Of a stretch of 15,977 nucleotides of DNA, positions 7,026 through 14,623 are shown in pieces (position 1 is the stretch's first letter; each line of letters opens with the position of its first letter). A model generated the notes under the pieces. It had not been told where the DNA came from. It did no database searches and was given only the letters and a program-made list of their open reading frames with translations. A program made the translations under genes and the position numbers. Source of the DNA: Balneolia bacterium (GTDB taxonomy: Bacteria > Bacteroidota > Rhodothermia > Balneolales > Cyclonatronaceae); contig PXAI01000045.1 in assembly GCA_003567135.1 (NCBI GenBank), positions 1 through 15,977 on the forward strand. Reading direction: 5' to 3'.

Positions 7026-8540
7026 ATGAGTGCAGCAAATTCTTATTCAAATCCCTGTATCAAATCGTTCAGCAGTCCCGCGCTGAAATCTGTAAAAAAG
7101 AAGCTAAAAAAATCTGATTACAACGAGATCATAGAAAATGACCGCTCAAAACTGCTGGCGTGCCAATTTAAAATCAGGGATCTGAAAAAGCAGATTATGA
7201 TCGTTATTTCAGGCCCCGAAGGTACGGGGAAAAGTGAAGTCGTAAACCTGCTTAACGAATGGATGGACACGCGATATATTTCCACGCACGTGCACCGGCC
7301 GTTCGGCAATGACGAGAAGGGGCGACCCTATTTCTGGCGGTACTGGCAGTGGATGCCGGCCAAAGGTGAAATCGGCCTTTTTATAGGATCATGGTACACC
7401 GAGCCGCTTCATAAAGTGATAAGCGGCCAGAAGAAAGCGGAGGTTTACAAAGACCGCCTGGAGATGATCCGGCGTCAGGAAAAACTGCTGACAGATGACG
7501 AAATCCTTCTGATAAAAATCAGGCTGGAAATCAGCCCCGAAAAGCAGAAAAAGCGGATCAAAAAATTCAAGCTAAAACCGGATGCCGCATGGCGTCTGGC
7601 CGAAGGCACGCTTTACGGCGATGACAAATCGGGCCGGAGTGACGAGCTCATCACCGATATGCTTGAAAAAACGGCCGCTGAAAACGCGCCCTGGTTTTTG
7701 GTGGATGCGAATTACAAACGAAACCGTGATGTATCAGTCATGCATCTGCTAACGCAGGAATTTGACCGGCATATAAAACGGGTTACTTCAAAAATCCAGC
7801 CGGATATCAGCAAGATTACGTACCCGGAGCCATCAGGATTAAAGCTGGAGCATACTGATCTTTCAAAAGTTACGGAGCACTCAGAGTACAAAAAGATGCT
7901 GGCTCCGCTTCAGAAGAAGATCTACAAGCAAACCTGGAAGAACTGGGATGATAAAAAAGGCAGCATCTTTTTATTTGAAGGATGGGACGCCGCCGGAAAA
8001 GGGGGCGCGATCCGCCGCCTGATTCATGGCCTCGATGCCCGGCTTTACCGTGCTGTACAAATCGGGGCGCCAACACAGCTTGAACACGCGCATCATTATT
8101 TATGGCGGTTCTGGCAGGAAATTCCGGAAGCCGGTTTTATCACGATTTATGACCGCTCGTGGTACGGACGCATTCTCGTCGAGCGCGTGGAAGGGTTCGC
8201 CCGGGAGGATGAGTGGAAACGAGCGTACATGGAAATCTGCGATTTCGAGCAGCAGCTTGTGGATGCCGGGTTCAATCTCATCAAATTCTGGCTGCATGTA
8301 AGTAAGGAGGAGCAGTACCGGCGTTTCAAAGAACGTGAGCATGTAGAGTTTAAAAAATACAAGTTGACCGACGAAGACTGGCGCAACCGGGAAAAGTGGG
8401 ATCGCTACGAAGATGCTATAAATGATATGCTGAACTATACGCATACCGATGCGTGTCCCTGGCACGTAATACCGGCCGAAGATAAAAAAACAGCGCGGAT
8501 TGAAGTGCTGAAAAGCATAATTTCCGGTATCAGCGATTAA
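7026..8540 (+). CDS. pap: Polyphosphate:AMP phosphotransferase (two-domain class II PPK2)
   Basis: This enzyme uses polyphosphate to phosphorylate AMP to ADP. The 504-residue protein has two tandem PPK2 domains, the architecture of PAP-type enzymes. The N-terminal domain (about 55-250) has a Walker A loop GPEGTGKS (63-70) and RPYFWRYWQWMP, but GLFIGSWYTE where an active domain has the DRSWY motif; loss of the Asp-Arg pair is usual for this half. The C-terminal domain (about 285-504) is complete: FEGWDAAGKGGAIRR (317-331), APTQLEHAHHYLWRFW, YDRSWYGRILVERVEGF (375-391), and KEREHVEFKKYKLTDEDWRN in the lid. The catalytic site should therefore be the C-terminal one. The start ATG has GAGG immediately before it, rather close for a ribosome site. 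The phosphate transporter gene starts 30 bp downstream, so the two are probably co-transcribed. Confidence 0.93.
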   Translation: MSAANSYSNPCIKSFSSPALKSVKKKLKKSDYNEIIENDRSKLLACQFKIRDLKKQIMIVISGPEGTGKSEVVNLLNEWMDTRYISTHVHRPFGNDEKGRPYFWRYWQWMPAKGEIGLFIGSWYTEPLHKVISGQKKAEVYKDRLEMIRRQEKLLTDDEILLIKIRLEISPEKQKKRIKKFKLKPDAAWRLAEGTLYGDDKSGRSDELITDMLEKTAAENAPWFLVDANYKRNRDVSVMHLLTQEFDRHIKRVTSKIQPDISKITYPEPSGLKLEHTDLSKVTEHSEYKKMLAPLQKKIYKQTWKNWDDKKGSIFLFEGWDAAGKGGAIRRLIHGLDARLYRAVQIGAPTQLEHAHHYLWRFWQEIPEAGFITIYDRSWYGRILVERVEGFAREDEWKRAYMEICDFEQQLVDAGFNLIKFWLHVSKEEQYRRFKEREHVEFKKYKLTDEDWRNREKWDRYEDAINDMLNYTHTDACPWHVIPAEDKKTARIEVLKSIISGISD

Positions 8541-8570
8541 AACAAATCTGAGATAGTAACCGGCCTTTTC

Positions 8571-10220
8571 GTGGAGCTAATTTTCTATTTCGCAGGTGGC
8601 GTTGCCTTGTTCCTTCTGGGGATGAAGCTGCTTACAGACGGCCTCAAAGTTGCCGCTGGGGATGCCCTGCGTACGCTGCTTTCGAAATGGACATCCGGCA
8701 TTATTCGTGGAATATTGAGCGGAATTCTGATCACTGCGCTTGTACAATCATCGAGTGCCGTGATATTTGCAACGGTAGGTTTTGTAAATGCCGGCCTGCT
8801 CAAACTCCGTCAGGCGGTTTATGTGATTTTCGGCAGTAACGTCGGTACCACATTTACCGGCTGGATTGTCGCTTTTGTGGGATTTAAACTCGATCTCCAG
8901 CTAATTTCCATGCCGGTGCTCGCCATTGGAATGTTTCTCTGGCTCACCTCAGGCGGTACCAAGCGCGGCGCATTCGGCATGGCCGCCGCCGGTTTCAGCG
9001 TATTTTTTCTGGGGATTGATATCCTGAAAACCACCTTCGAAACGATGGGCGGGGTGATTCCCTTTGAAGACCTGGGCTCCGGCTGGCTGGATATCATCAT
9101 TCTTGTATTTGCCGGGATGGTTCTCACCACTTTAATGCAGTCCTCAAGTGCCGCGCTGGCTATCGTGATTACCGCCGTAGCCGGAGGACTTGTGCCGCTG
9201 GAAGCCGCTGCCGCCATGGCAATCGGCGCCGATATCGGGACGACTTCCACAGCATTGTTTGCAGTTTTTGGCGCAACTTCGAATGCAAAACGCACCGCGC
9301 TGGCTCACGTCATGTTCAATGTGGTAAACGGACTTTTTGCCATTCCACTGATCGGAATTTATTTATCGATAGTGTTGTGGATCGGAGGGCCCGGCATGAG
9401 CGTGGAAATTACCGTAGCAGCGTTTCACACCTTCCTGAAGATTGTGGGCTTGTGCATCATGATCCCGGCGAGCGGCTGGATGGTAAGATTTCTCGAGCGG
9501 CTTTTTGTTAAGGATGATAAAGATGAAGCCCGACTTAAATATCTCGATGAAAACGTAGTCGAAACACCGTTTATGGCCGTTGGTGCTCTCGTGATGGAAT
9601 CAAAGCGCATCGGCCGGAAAACACGCAAACTGCTTCGAAAATCATTTCTGGATGATCATGTAAAGGATACTGCTCTGAAACTTGATATGCGTCGGCAGGA
9701 GATTTCAAGGCTGAATATGGGTACCGCGGAGTTTATAAGTACCGTTCAGGGTGTAGGCATGCCCGATCACCTGGAACATGTGCTGCCCGATGCGCTTCGG
9801 GTTCTGAACTATTTTGAGGATGCGGCCGACAGAGCTATGATGGGGCTGTCATTAAAACCGAAGTCGAAACTCAATCCGCAATCCGCAAAAATCTGGGATG
9901 ATATAAGAAATACATACGGAATATTTCTCGGCGAAGCAGATTCAGAAACAGAAGGATTTAATATTGATCAGCTTCATGAGCGGCTCAATGAACTCGAAAA
10001 AAAGTATCAATCCTTCAAAACAAAACTGCTGACAGAGGGCGCCTCCAACACGCTCCCCGTAAGAGAAATGGTAGCCTGGCTCGATTACGGCAGCACGATG
10101 CGACGTTCATGGGATCAGCTCTACAAAGCCGCCCGCTATATGGATGAATTCAACCAACTCATAGAACGAACCCCCGGATCCGGCCCCGAACTCGAAGAAG
10201 AACTCCAATCAGAAGATTAA
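8571..10220 (+). CDS. Na+/phosphate cotransporter family protein with C-terminal PhoU-like domain
   Basis: This is a predicted inner-membrane sodium-coupled phosphate symporter of the NptA/YjbB (Na_Pi_cotrans) family. The 549 residues begin at a GTG, the only plausible start, 30 bp after the polyphosphate:AMP phosphotransferase gene. The membrane part (about 1-310) has the duplicated family signature: ALVQSSSAVIFATVG with QSSSA at 59-63 and TLMQSSSAALAIVI with QSSSA at 190-194, each followed by a paired loop, GSNVGTT (88-94) and GADIGTT (219-225). The soluble C-terminal part (about 320-549) is helical and charged, matching the PhoU-like domain found in the bacterial long form. With ppk1 and the PPK2 enzyme alongside, its likely job is phosphate uptake or export balanced against polyphosphate stores. 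Direction of transport cannot be read from the sequence. Confidence 0.93.
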   Translation: MELIFYFAGGVALFLLGMKLLTDGLKVAAGDALRTLLSKWTSGIIRGILSGILITALVQSSSAVIFATVGFVNAGLLKLRQAVYVIFGSNVGTTFTGWIVAFVGFKLDLQLISMPVLAIGMFLWLTSGGTKRGAFGMAAAGFSVFFLGIDILKTTFETMGGVIPFEDLGSGWLDIIILVFAGMVLTTLMQSSSAALAIVITAVAGGLVPLEAAAAMAIGADIGTTSTALFAVFGATSNAKRTALAHVMFNVVNGLFAIPLIGIYLSIVLWIGGPGMSVEITVAAFHTFLKIVGLCIMIPASGWMVRFLERLFVKDDKDEARLKYLDENVVETPFMAVGALVMESKRIGRKTRKLLRKSFLDDHVKDTALKLDMRRQEISRLNMGTAEFISTVQGVGMPDHLEHVLPDALRVLNYFEDAADRAMMGLSLKPKSKLNPQSAKIWDDIRNTYGIFLGEADSETEGFNIDQLHERLNELEKKYQSFKTKLLTEGASNTLPVREMVAWLDYGSTMRRSWDQLYKAARYMDEFNQLIERTPGSGPELEEELQSED

Positions 10221-10248
10221 TTCAGAATACAGAGTTCAGAAATTCAGA
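10220..10248. repeat. Heptad tandem repeat (ATTCAGA type)
   Basis: Four 7-mers, ATTCAGA, ATACAGA, GTTCAGA and, after one extra A, ATTCAGA, start on the last base of the transporter stop codon. A further AATTCAGAG lies near 10266. Related ATTCAGAATTC occurs at 3940-3950, also downstream of a plus-strand gene. Confidence 0.6.
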
Positions 10249-10373
10249 ATGGGCTTACGCACGCGTAATTCAGAGCTCATTTTCGATACCTAATTAAGCA
10301 GAGGTCGAAACTACATGCAAAAACAGGCATTTTAAAGAATCTTAAGTTATTAGTAAACAGTCGTGTACCGCGC

Positions 10374-10408
10374 ACTCAAAACTCAAAACTCATCACTCAT
10401 CACTCAAA
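10374..10408. repeat. Heptad tandem repeat (ACTCAAA type), five units
   Basis: Five uninterrupted 7-mers read ACTCAAA, ACTCAAA, ACTCATC, ACTCATC, ACTCAAA, followed by ACTATAGCAAAGCG. The array ends 15 bp from the stop codon of the minus-strand alcohol dehydrogenase. It parallels the shorter array at 4468-4488, whose 3' flank ACTAAAGCGAAGC is nearly the same. Confidence 0.75.
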
Positions 10409-10423
10409 ACTATAGCAAAGCGC

Positions 10424-11626
10424 CTACTTCTGCCTTTCCGTCATTTCAAGAATCGTAACGATATCCTCTTTTGTAAGCGGCCCGGCTGCGTCGAGCTGTC
10501 CATCCTGTCCATAAATTTTTACGGTGTATGCTGCGATGTCTTCAAACGAGGATGATTTCACGCCGAGATCGCTGAGTGGCTGATAGAGATCATTATCCCG
10601 CAGCCAGTCTTCAAATGCGCTGATGAACGCCAGCGCCGCCTGGGAGGTATCATCTTCACTAACTTTAAAAATTCGTTCGCCAAGCTGGGCAAACCTGTCG
10701 CGGCACCGGTCATTTTTCCAGAGCCACCTGAAGTATGCCGGGTAAATCGTCGCCAGGCCGCGTCCGTGTGCAATATCCGGATAGTAACCGCTGATTGCGT
10801 GCTCAATAGAGTGCATTACAAATCCTGAAGGCGCTCTGCCGGCATGCTGGTATCCGTTTAATGCCAGATTTGACGCCCATAAAAGCCGGGCTCGTAGCTC
10901 GTAATTATCAGGATCTTCAATGACCTGTGGCAATGTTTTTACTACCGTTTCAATCACTCCTTCAGAATAACGGTCCGCCATAGGTGACTGATTTCCGCCC
11001 AGTATATAGTTTTCAAAAACGTGACTCAGAATGTCTGATGCGCCGTCACGCGTTACCGTTGCGGGTAGCTCAAGCGTAAATTCGGGGTTCATCCAGCTTA
11101 CGGTCGGCCGCATAAAAGGATACCCAAGCGGTGACTTCCCGTTTTCATCATGTTTGGAAATGACGGCGTAGGGCGTCACTTCGGATGCGGTTGCTGCCGT
11201 TGTTGGAATTGCCGCTAGTGGTAACATCCCTTTAAGCTTTCCCATTTTTGAGCCGCCCAGTACGTAAGGCCAGATGTCCGTTTCACCGGCGTAAACCAGT
11301 GTAGATATGGCCTTGGCCGCATCCATTACGGAGCCGCCGCCGAGTGCCACAAATATATCGTTCTTATTCTCAATGCCTTTTGCCGCGGCTTTGCCGATCG
11401 TTTCAGCTGTCGGGTTTGGCTCAATTCCTTCAAATACTACGGATTCAAGCCCCGCTTTGCTCAGGCCATCTTTAACCCGGTTCAAATACCCAAGTCGCTT
11501 TACTGATCCGCCCCCGATGATGATCATAGCATTTTTGCCAAGATTGGCGACTGCTTTGTAGAATTTTTGTTCGTTGCCGGCTCCGAAAATCAGCCGGGTG
11601 TGTATGTGTAAATCGAAATCTTTCAT
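10424..11626 (-). CDS. Iron-containing alcohol dehydrogenase, YqhD/BdhA-like
   Basis: This is a predicted cytosolic NAD(P)H-dependent alcohol/aldehyde oxidoreductase of the group III (Fe-ADH) family, 400 residues, the usual length. The N-terminal nucleotide-binding domain (about 1-190) has FGAG (14-17), IIIGGGSVK (35-43) and the signature ALGGGSVMDAAK (94-105), followed by PTTAATASEVTPYAVI (141-156). The helical C-terminal domain carries the likely metal ligands: Asp198 and His202 in SDILSH, His272 in MHSIEH, and His287 in DIAHGRGL. The EPNP motif (69-72) and overall pattern are closest to the YqhD/butanol dehydrogenase branch, which reduces aldehydes and uses NADPH in known members; the substrate here is unknown. 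It starts with ATG and no ribosome-binding site, and is divergent from the amidohydrolase unit (157-bp gap with no clear promoter). Confidence 0.94.
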   Translation of the reverse strand: MKDFDLHIHTRLIFGAGNEQKFYKAVANLGKNAMIIIGGGSVKRLGYLNRVKDGLSKAGLESVVFEGIEPNPTAETIGKAAAKGIENKNDIFVALGGGSVMDAAKAISTLVYAGETDIWPYVLGGSKMGKLKGMLPLAAIPTTAATASEVTPYAVISKHDENGKSPLGYPFMRPTVSWMNPEFTLELPATVTRDGASDILSHVFENYILGGNQSPMADRYSEGVIETVVKTLPQVIEDPDNYELRARLLWASNLALNGYQHAGRAPSGFVMHSIEHAISGYYPDIAHGRGLATIYPAYFRWLWKNDRCRDRFAQLGERIFKVSEDDTSQAALAFISAFEDWLRDNDLYQPLSDLGVKSSSFEDIAAYTVKIYGQDGQLDAAGPLTKEDIVTILEMTERQK

Positions 11627-11783
11627 GGTGCGGGTTAAGACATGTAAATTAGATGATTCTGTTAGTTACAGTATTGAAAACACCAGTTTCATTGTGTATC
11701 GTTCTGATTAGTGGTGATGCGGATGTTTTAATCCGGAATCGCCTCAAAAACCGATTTAACTCAACTGAATTTAGTTTTATAAC

Positions 11784-13007
11784 ATGCAAAAGGTCTCGAA
11801 TCCTGCTTTCAGCGCAATTCCCGGTCTGGCGGAAAAATATCACGGAGAGATGATTGAGCTCCGGCGACATCTTCACCGGAATCCCGAAATCAGTTTTAAT
11901 GAGTTCAGGACAACGGAACTGCTTCAGGAAAAGCTGACGAAGATGGGATACGCCGTGGAGCGTCCGCTTCCAACGGGCTGTATCGCGGTGATGGAAGGGG
12001 ATATTAAATCGGATCGCGTAATTGCCCTTCGCGCTGATATTGATGCGCTTCCGATGGATGAGGAAGGCGAGGCCAAGGAATCATTTAAATCCAAAAACCC
12101 CGGAGCGGCACACTGCTGCGGACACGACGCGCATACCGCAAACCTGATCGGAGCCGCGAAAATAATCGCTGATCTGAAAGAACATCTATCCGGAAAAGTA
12201 GTGCTGATTTTTCAGCACGCCGAGGAGCGATTGCCAGGCGGCGCACGTCAAATCGTGGAATCCGGAGTGTTGGAAAAGCACGGCGTGCAGGCGGTTTATG
12301 GATTGCATACGAGTCCGCGGCACGAACCGGGAACCATCGGTATTATCAAAGGTCGTGCGATGGCGATGGCAAATGAGTTTTCGCTGGATATCATCGGGAA
12401 GGGGGGACACGCCGCTACGCCGCATCTCGCCGCCGATCCTATAGTTATGGCGTCCCAGATTGTTGGCGCCATTCAGACGATAGCCAGCCGTGCGGTAAAT
12501 CCGATTGAGCCGGTTGTGGTTACGATCGGGAAGATAACCGGAGGTACGGTAAACAACATCATCCCCGAAAGAGTAAGCATGCTGGGCACGATTCGAACGT
12601 TCAACCGTGAAACGACGGAGCTGGTGAGCGCACGTATTCACGATATCGCGGAAGGCGTTTCCAAAGCCGGGGGCGGAACATTTGAATACAATTTTATAGA
12701 AGGATATCCCGCCGTTATTAATGATGACTGGGCCATTGACGTGCTCGCTGAAACGGGGAGTGCGTTATTTGGGGATCAGGTTCTCACCCAGCTACCTGAG
12801 CCGATTATGGGAGGCGAGGATTTCGCATTCTACCTGGAGCACTATCCCGGCGCGTTTTTCCTGCTGGGATCAGGCAGTAAAGAGGCGGACAGCCAGTACG
12901 CGTGGCATCATCCCAGATATAATGTGGATGAAAAGTGCCTGAAAACCGGCGCCGCAATCATGGCAGGACTTGCGTTTCACCCGGAAGCAACTCCGCAAAA
13001 ATCCTGA
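11784..13007 (+). CDS. M20-family metallo-amidohydrolase (aminoacylase/hippurate-hydrolase type)
   Basis: This is a predicted cytosolic two-metal hydrolase that cleaves N-acyl amino acids or related amides (M20D group: hippuricase, indole-acetyl-amino-acid hydrolases, amhX-like). It has 407 residues, a normal length. Motifs in order: MIELRRHLHRNPEISFNEFRT (23-43), ALRADIDALPMDE (81-93), AHCCGHDAHTA (109-119) with ligands Cys112 and His114, FQHAEERLPGG (143-153) with Glu147/Glu148, YGLHTSP with His175, the dimerisation-domain loop GKGGHAATPH (205-214), MGGEDFAFYL (342-351) and HHPRYNVDE (375-383). The usual MHACGHDAH appears as AHCCGHDAH and the usual FQPAEE as FQHAEE; all metal ligands are kept, so activity is expected. 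It is the first gene of a unit with a WbuC-like cupin (4 bp later) and an FAD oxidoreductase, suggesting amino-acid or acyl-amide catabolism. Confidence 0.93.
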   Translation: MQKVSNPAFSAIPGLAEKYHGEMIELRRHLHRNPEISFNEFRTTELLQEKLTKMGYAVERPLPTGCIAVMEGDIKSDRVIALRADIDALPMDEEGEAKESFKSKNPGAAHCCGHDAHTANLIGAAKIIADLKEHLSGKVVLIFQHAEERLPGGARQIVESGVLEKHGVQAVYGLHTSPRHEPGTIGIIKGRAMAMANEFSLDIIGKGGHAATPHLAADPIVMASQIVGAIQTIASRAVNPIEPVVVTIGKITGGTVNNIIPERVSMLGTIRTFNRETTELVSARIHDIAEGVSKAGGGTFEYNFIEGYPAVINDDWAIDVLAETGSALFGDQVLTQLPEPIMGGEDFAFYLEHYPGAFFLLGSGSKEADSQYAWHHPRYNVDEKCLKTGAAIMAGLAFHPEATPQKS

Positions 13008-13011
13008 ACTG

Positions 13012-13512
13012 ATGAAAAAAAGCCTCCCGAATGCGTCTGGTGACCTCTTTTTGCTGGATGAAGAAACCGTAAAAGCGGGATGCGAGTCCGCGCTGGAAAG
13101 CCCGAGAAAACGAATCATCTTTCCTATTCAGCGAACGCAGGACGCACTGGTGCAGCGGCTGATCAACTTTATGCAGCCGGGAACCTACATCCGCCCGCAC
13201 AAACACCCGCTGGCACACGCTACCGAAACGATGAAAGTGCTTCAGGGGGCAATCCACTTTTTTATATTTGATGATCAGGGAGCGGTCATCCGTCATTTTC
13301 CGGTCAGCAGTAAAGATCAATTCGGCGTGCTGGATATTGAACCAAATGTGTGGCACAGTTTTATCGTAACCAGACCTGATACCGTACTTCTTGAGATAAA
13401 AAAGGGCCCGTACGATGCCGCCACCGATAAAGAGTTTGCGGGATGGAGTCCTGATGAGGATACGGAAGAATCCGTCGTTCTTTTGAAGAAATGGAGCGCC
13501 TATGCCGGTTGA
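13012..13512 (+). CDS. WbuC-family cupin-fold metalloprotein
   Basis: This is a small single-domain cupin of 166 residues. I chose the ATG at 13012, 4 bp after the amidohydrolase stop; an upstream in-frame ATG at 12970 would overlap that gene by 38 bp. The cupin metal site is complete: RPHKHP gives His63 and His65, then Glu72 in TETMKVLQG, and His115 in PNVWHSF. Flanking phrases RIIFPIQRT, IHFFIFDDQGAV and TVLLEIKKGPYD match WbuC-type proteins, which are best known from O-antigen gene clusters but have no firmly established reaction. Here no polysaccharide genes are near, and its stop overlaps the next gene by 11 bp, so a role alongside the amidohydrolase and the oxidoreductase is more likely. 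Function otherwise unknown. Confidence 0.88.
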   Translation: MKKSLPNASGDLFLLDEETVKAGCESALESPRKRIIFPIQRTQDALVQRLINFMQPGTYIRPHKHPLAHATETMKVLQGAIHFFIFDDQGAVIRHFPVSSKDQFGVLDIEPNVWHSFIVTRPDTVLLEIKKGPYDAATDKEFAGWSPDEDTEESVVLLKKWSAYAG

Positions 13513-14620
13513 GTATGGATTTAAAAACCGTTCCTGGTGGGAGACATCCACGCTTGAAAAATCGTACGATCTGGTTGTGATCGGAGCCGGGATTACGGGA
13601 CTGTCATCGGCACATTTCTTTTTAAGAAAACATCCCAAAGCGAAAGTCCTGATTCTTGAGCGCGGTTACTGGCCGTCGGGCGCAACAACCAGAAATGCAG
13701 GATTTGCCTGTTTTGGCTCTGCCGGAGAATTGACGGATGATCTTTTACACAGTAAAGAAACGGAAGTTAGACAGCTTCTCGAATTCAGATTACGCGGACT
13801 GAATTTGCTAAAAACCGAGCTGGGTGAGGATGAAATCGGATATCATCAGTGCGGGGGATATGAGTTTTTTGATCATCCCAAAGATGAGCATTACCTGGAA
13901 AGCGTCGGTAATCTGGAAAAATTCAGTTCCTGGGTTGAGGAAGTCACGGGAGAGAAAGATTCGTATCAGCCTCTGATGGAAAACGGAAAACCGGCGATTT
14001 ATAACCGACTTGAGGGAGCAGTCGATAGCGGGAAACTGATGCGATCGCTTTTGAAGAAAGCAAAGGATTCGGGCGCCGAGGTCAGAATGCACGCGCCGGT
14101 GCAAGAAATCGGCGAAGGTGAAGTTAAGTTAAAAAGCGGGATCAGGATAAAGTCGGAATCTGTACTCGTTGCGGTAAACGGGTTCACAGGAGATTTGCTG
14201 AAGGAATCAAACGTAAAACCGGCACGGGGATATGTCTTTGTCACCAATCCCCTTAAAAAAAAGAAATGGAAAGGCACGTGCCACTACAACAGGGGATACG
14301 TTTATTTTCGTGATCTTGACGGCCGGCTGCTTTTAGGTGGCGCGCGCGATGTGGATATTGAGGGCGAACGAACGTCTCAGGAAGGAATCAATCCTCAAAT
14401 AAAAAAGTGGCTGATTGATTTTGCCAATAACTACCTGGAGCTCGAAGAAGACTGGAATATCGAAAAAGAGTGGTCCGGGGTGATGGGATTCGGCAAGAGT
14501 AAAACCCCGGAGATAATAAAGTCCGGCAAAAACGTGGTTTCGATTGCCGGACTTGGTGGAATGGGCGTCGCTATCGGGATGGAAACGGCCCGAAGAGCGA
14601 TCAATGAATATTTCAGCTGA
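13502..14620 (+). CDS. DAO-family FAD-dependent oxidoreductase
   Basis: This is a predicted flavin amine/amino-acid oxidase or dehydrogenase of 372 residues. The N-terminal Rossmann motif DLVVIGAGITGLSSAHFF (23-40) binds FAD, with Glu53 in VLILERG at the end of strand 2 contacting the ribose. The segment PSGATTRNAGF (58-68) is typical of glycine/D-amino-acid oxidase and gamma-glutamylputrescine oxidase relatives. The C-terminal FAD-binding stretch is VSIAGLGGMGVAIGMETARRA (from about 346). GYVYFRDLDGRLLLGGARD near 270 is the usual substrate-domain strand pair. Its ATG lies inside the end of the cupin gene (11-bp overlap), implying translational coupling. With an amidohydrolase two genes upstream, one plausible pathway is release of an amino acid or amine followed by oxidative deamination; the substrate is not determinable. 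It ends 3 bp from the stop of the convergent DJ-1-family gene. Confidence 0.92.
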   Translation: MPVEYGFKNRSWWETSTLEKSYDLVVIGAGITGLSSAHFFLRKHPKAKVLILERGYWPSGATTRNAGFACFGSAGELTDDLLHSKETEVRQLLEFRLRGLNLLKTELGEDEIGYHQCGGYEFFDHPKDEHYLESVGNLEKFSSWVEEVTGEKDSYQPLMENGKPAIYNRLEGAVDSGKLMRSLLKKAKDSGAEVRMHAPVQEIGEGEVKLKSGIRIKSESVLVAVNGFTGDLLKESNVKPARGYVFVTNPLKKKKWKGTCHYNRGYVYFRDLDGRLLLGGARDVDIEGERTSQEGINPQIKKWLIDFANNYLELEEDWNIEKEWSGVMGFGKSKTPEIIKSGKNVVSIAGLGGMGVAIGMETARRAINEYFS

Positions 14621-14623
14621 TGG

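Noticed and set aside
8819..9295. Open frame of 158 codons on the minus strand
   Set aside because: It is antisense to the conserved membrane part of the phosphate transporter. Its low-complexity Ala/Pro/Ser-rich product is a mirror of that gene's codon pattern.
10374..10411. Heptad array as a CRISPR-like repeat
   Set aside because: The units are 7 bp and directly adjacent without spacers, and no cas genes are present.
12958..13638. Open frame of 226 codons on the minus strand
   Set aside because: It is antisense to the cupin gene and the start of the FAD oxidoreductase, both of which have clear family motifs. The minus-strand translation has no recognisable domain.
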